DNA of 41,371 nucleotides from Treponema sp. GTDB lineage: Bacteria > Spirochaetota > Spirochaetia > Treponematales > Breznakiellaceae. The position numbers and the translations under genes are program-made. This document shows, in pieces, positions 39,503 to 41,371 of this stretch. Positions within the stretch are counted from its first letter, which is position 1. Every line of letters begins with the position of its first letter. Location: contig WQYB01000016.1 in the NCBI GenBank assembly GCA_009781475.1, positions 1-41,371 on the forward strand, written 5' to 3'. The notes below the pieces were generated by a model that was given only the letters and a program-made list of their open reading frames with translations, searched no databases and had not been told where the DNA came from.

Positions 39503-41371
39503 TTAGAAAGGTCTTTCAGACAAGTACTTAAGCTCTTTCCACTTGCGTTCTGCTTGTGCTTTTGCCCTAACAAGCAGCATATCGGCGCGAGCCTGATCTG
39601 CGGCTTTTAAACTCTTGAAGCGGACTTCTTTGTACATGAAGTCTTCAAGGCTTGTTGTCGGATCTTTTGAGTCAAGCTGGAAGGGGTTTTTGCCCTGGTC
39701 TTTAAGGCGCGGGTCGTAGCGGTACAGCGGCCAAAGTCCGCTTGTTACTACTGCTTTACCCTGTTCAAGACCCTTACTCATGTCGATGCCGTGAGCGATA
39801 CAGTGCGAGTAAGCGATGATGAGCGACGGACCGTCGTAGGATTCCGCTTCACGGAAAGCTTTGATAGTCTGTGCCATATTCGCGCCTAATGAAATCTGCG
39901 CTACATATACATAACCGTAGCTCATTGCAATTGCGCCAAGGTCTTTTTTGATAACGTCTTTTCCGCCGTAGGCAAATTTTGCAATCGCGCCGACAGGGGT
40001 GGATTTTGACATCTGTCCGCCTGTGTTGGAGTAAACTTCTGTATCCATACAAAGCAGGTTAACGTTTTTACCCGAAGCGATTACATGGTCTAATCCGCCG
40101 AAGCCAATGTCATAAGCCCAGCCATCGCCGCCGAATCCCCAAATTGAACGTTTAATAAAATGGTCGGCAAGTGAAAGCAGTAATTTTGCTGTTGGTTTGG
40201 AATCTTTTGCCAAAGCGGCTTTAAGTTCGTCAACATTTTTGCGCTGTTCATCGATTGCAGCGTCATTTTCTTGTTTGTTTGCAAGCAATTTGTCGATTAT
40301 CGATGCTGCGATGCCTTCGCTTTTCGCTTTAACTCCCATTTCACGGGCATGTTCTGCAAGTTTGTCGGCTGTGAGTCTGAAGCCCATCGCAAATTCTGCT
40401 GTGTCTTCGAACAAGCTGTTTGACCATACAGGTCCTCTGCCTTGTGCGTTCTGACAATAAGGTGTGGTTGGCAGGTTTCCGCCGTAAATCGACGAACAAC
40501 CTGTTGCGTTACCGATAAGCGCTCTGTCGCCGAAAAGCTGTGACATTAATTTGATATATGGTGTTTCACCGCATCCGCCGCAAGCGCCGGAGAATTCAAA
40601 CAATGGTCGTTTGTAAGCTAATGCTTTTGGATTGCTAAGTTCGCCATCCGCTGGAGTTTCGGGTAAGCTCAGGAAGTAATCCCAAACAGCAACTTGTTCT
40701 GCGTGGAATGTTGGATCGTCAGCGTATGATTTATAAACGAGAGCATCTGATGCTTCTTTTCCATCGGTTTTGCACATCGGACAAGCGCTGAAACAAACAC
40801 CGCATTCGTAGCAGTCTTCGTAGGCGATTGCCAAAGTAGCTTTTTGTCCGTCGATTGCTTTGGGTCTAACATCGGCAGTAAGGAAGCCTTTAGGCGCTTT
40901 TGCAACCTGATCGTTTGTAAGGTTTTTCATACGCATACAAGCATGGGGACATACAACTGTACAAATACCGCACTGGGTACAGGCGGCAGGATTCCACAAT
41001 GGAACACGTTCTGCAACAGAGCGTTTTTCGTACTGGCTTGTAGCTGTCGGGAAAGTTCCGTCTGCGGGGATTTTGCTTACAGGTAATGTTTCGCCGAACT
41101 GGAATGAAACGGCTCCTAATGTTTCCTGTATCCAATTTGCATCACAGCGGGAATCTTTTTGTGTTGTCGCAAACGGCTTTCTCATGTGTTTGCTGCCGTC
41201 AGCACTTGAATACTTAACTTCTTCTACAGCGCCTAACGCTGCATCTACAGTTTTATAGTTCTTCTGTACTACATCAGCGCCTTTTTTACCATAAGAGTGC
41301 TCGATATGTTCTTTCATCAATTTAACTGCTTCACCCTCTGGTAAAATGCCGGAGATTTTAAAATATGCAGC
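39503..41371 (-). CDS. nifJ: Pyruvate:ferredoxin (flavodoxin) oxidoreductase, C-terminal part (5' end outside the window)
   Basis: The enzyme converts pyruvate and CoA to acetyl-CoA, CO2 and reduced ferredoxin in anaerobes. The open frame continues without a start to the window edge, so 622 C-terminal residues of a protein usually about 1180 long are seen. Present are the end of domain III (SYGKKGADVVQKN), a two-cluster ferredoxin domain (CTQCGICTVVCPHAC and CYECGVCFSACP) and the TPP domain with CGGCGETPY, NATGCSSIYGGN, GDGWAYDIGFGG and DTEVYSNTGGQMSKSTP. The N-terminal pyruvate-binding part is missing only because of the window limit. The methionine-like codon at 41320 is internal. A strong terminator follows. 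Assignment is very secure. Confidence 0.96.
   Translation of the reverse strand, partial: AAYFKISGILPEGEAVKLMKEHIEHSYGKKGADVVQKNYKTVDAALGAVEEVKYSSADGSKHMRKPFATTQKDSRCDANWIQETLGAVSFQFGETLPVSKIPADGTFPTATSQYEKRSVAERVPLWNPAACTQCGICTVVCPHACMRMKNLTNDQVAKAPKGFLTADVRPKAIDGQKATLAIAYEDCYECGVCFSACPMCKTDGKEASDALVYKSYADDPTFHAEQVAVWDYFLSLPETPADGELSNPKALAYKRPLFEFSGACGGCGETPYIKLMSQLFGDRALIGNATGCSSIYGGNLPTTPYCQNAQGRGPVWSNSLFEDTAEFAMGFRLTADKLAEHAREMGVKAKSEGIAASIIDKLLANKQENDAAIDEQRKNVDELKAALAKDSKPTAKLLLSLADHFIKRSIWGFGGDGWAYDIGFGGLDHVIASGKNVNLLCMDTEVYSNTGGQMSKSTPVGAIAKFAYGGKDVIKKDLGAIAMSYGYVYVAQISLGANMAQTIKAFREAESYDGPSLIIAYSHCIAHGIDMSKGLEQGKAVVTSGLWPLYRYDPRLKDQGKNPFQLDSKDPTTSLEDFMYKEVRFKSLKAADQARADMLLVRAKAQAERKWKELKYLSERPF

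Noticed and set aside
41318-41320. Start codon of the oxidoreductase gene
   Set aside because: The frame remains open to the window edge and reads family-like sequence upstream (AAYFKISGILPEGEAVKL), so this is an internal codon of a partial gene.

Overview
The window looks like a chromosomal contig end from a plant-polysaccharide-degrading spirochaete, most likely a Treponema-like gut or environmental species. The evidence is the AT-rich coding style, an HPr / HPr kinase / EIIA set with no sugar-specific PTS permease in view, an NtrY/NtrX-like pair, large hybrid kinases, two chemotaxis receptors, lipoprotein signal peptides and a single-chain pyruvate:ferredoxin oxidoreductase. The assignment rests on protein resemblance and gene content; no rRNA or tRNA is visible. 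The first 21 bases are an uninterrupted C run.

Layout. 1-9263: a multi-pass membrane protein and a PtsN-like EIIA (plus strand), then on the minus strand a BvgS-like hybrid kinase, a chemotaxis receptor, a lytic transglycosylase, serA and serC, with a possible leader peptide and hairpin before serC. 9422-15440 (plus): hprK-ptsH-ntrY-like-ntrX-like-lexA-holA, apparently one transcription unit joining a regulatory PTS relay to a two-component system and the SOS repressor. 15412-18183 (minus): a GAF/PAS/REC/HPt hybrid kinase whose end overlaps holA.

18333-37071 is a glycan-use locus. On the plus strand are an alpha-xylosidase (GH31) and two exported GH5 endoglucanases in tandem. On the minus strand are araB-araA-araD, a sugar ABC importer (binding lipoprotein and two permeases, no ATPase), a GH51 alpha-L-arabinofuranosidase, a GH127 beta-L-arabinofuranosidase and a GH42 beta-galactosidase. 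The inferred scheme is that surface GH5 enzymes cut a beta-glucan or xyloglucan backbone, the importer brings in oligosaccharides, cytoplasmic GH31/GH42/GH51/GH127 enzymes strip xylose, galactose and arabinose, and AraABD feeds arabinose into the pentose phosphate pathway. A strong ara promoter contains a palindrome in its spacer, and a hairpin plus T-run separates the binding protein from its permeases.

An AT-richer island (about 33730-35040) holds an XRE-type regulator and a divergent methyltransferase gene with a one-base frameshift; three operator-like repeats about 31 bases apart lie between them. 37174-41371 (minus): a dCache chemotaxis receptor and the 3' part of the pyruvate:ferredoxin oxidoreductase gene, which runs off the window. 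No CRISPR array, insertion sequence or RNA gene was recognised, and no gene-free stretch exceeds 300 bases.
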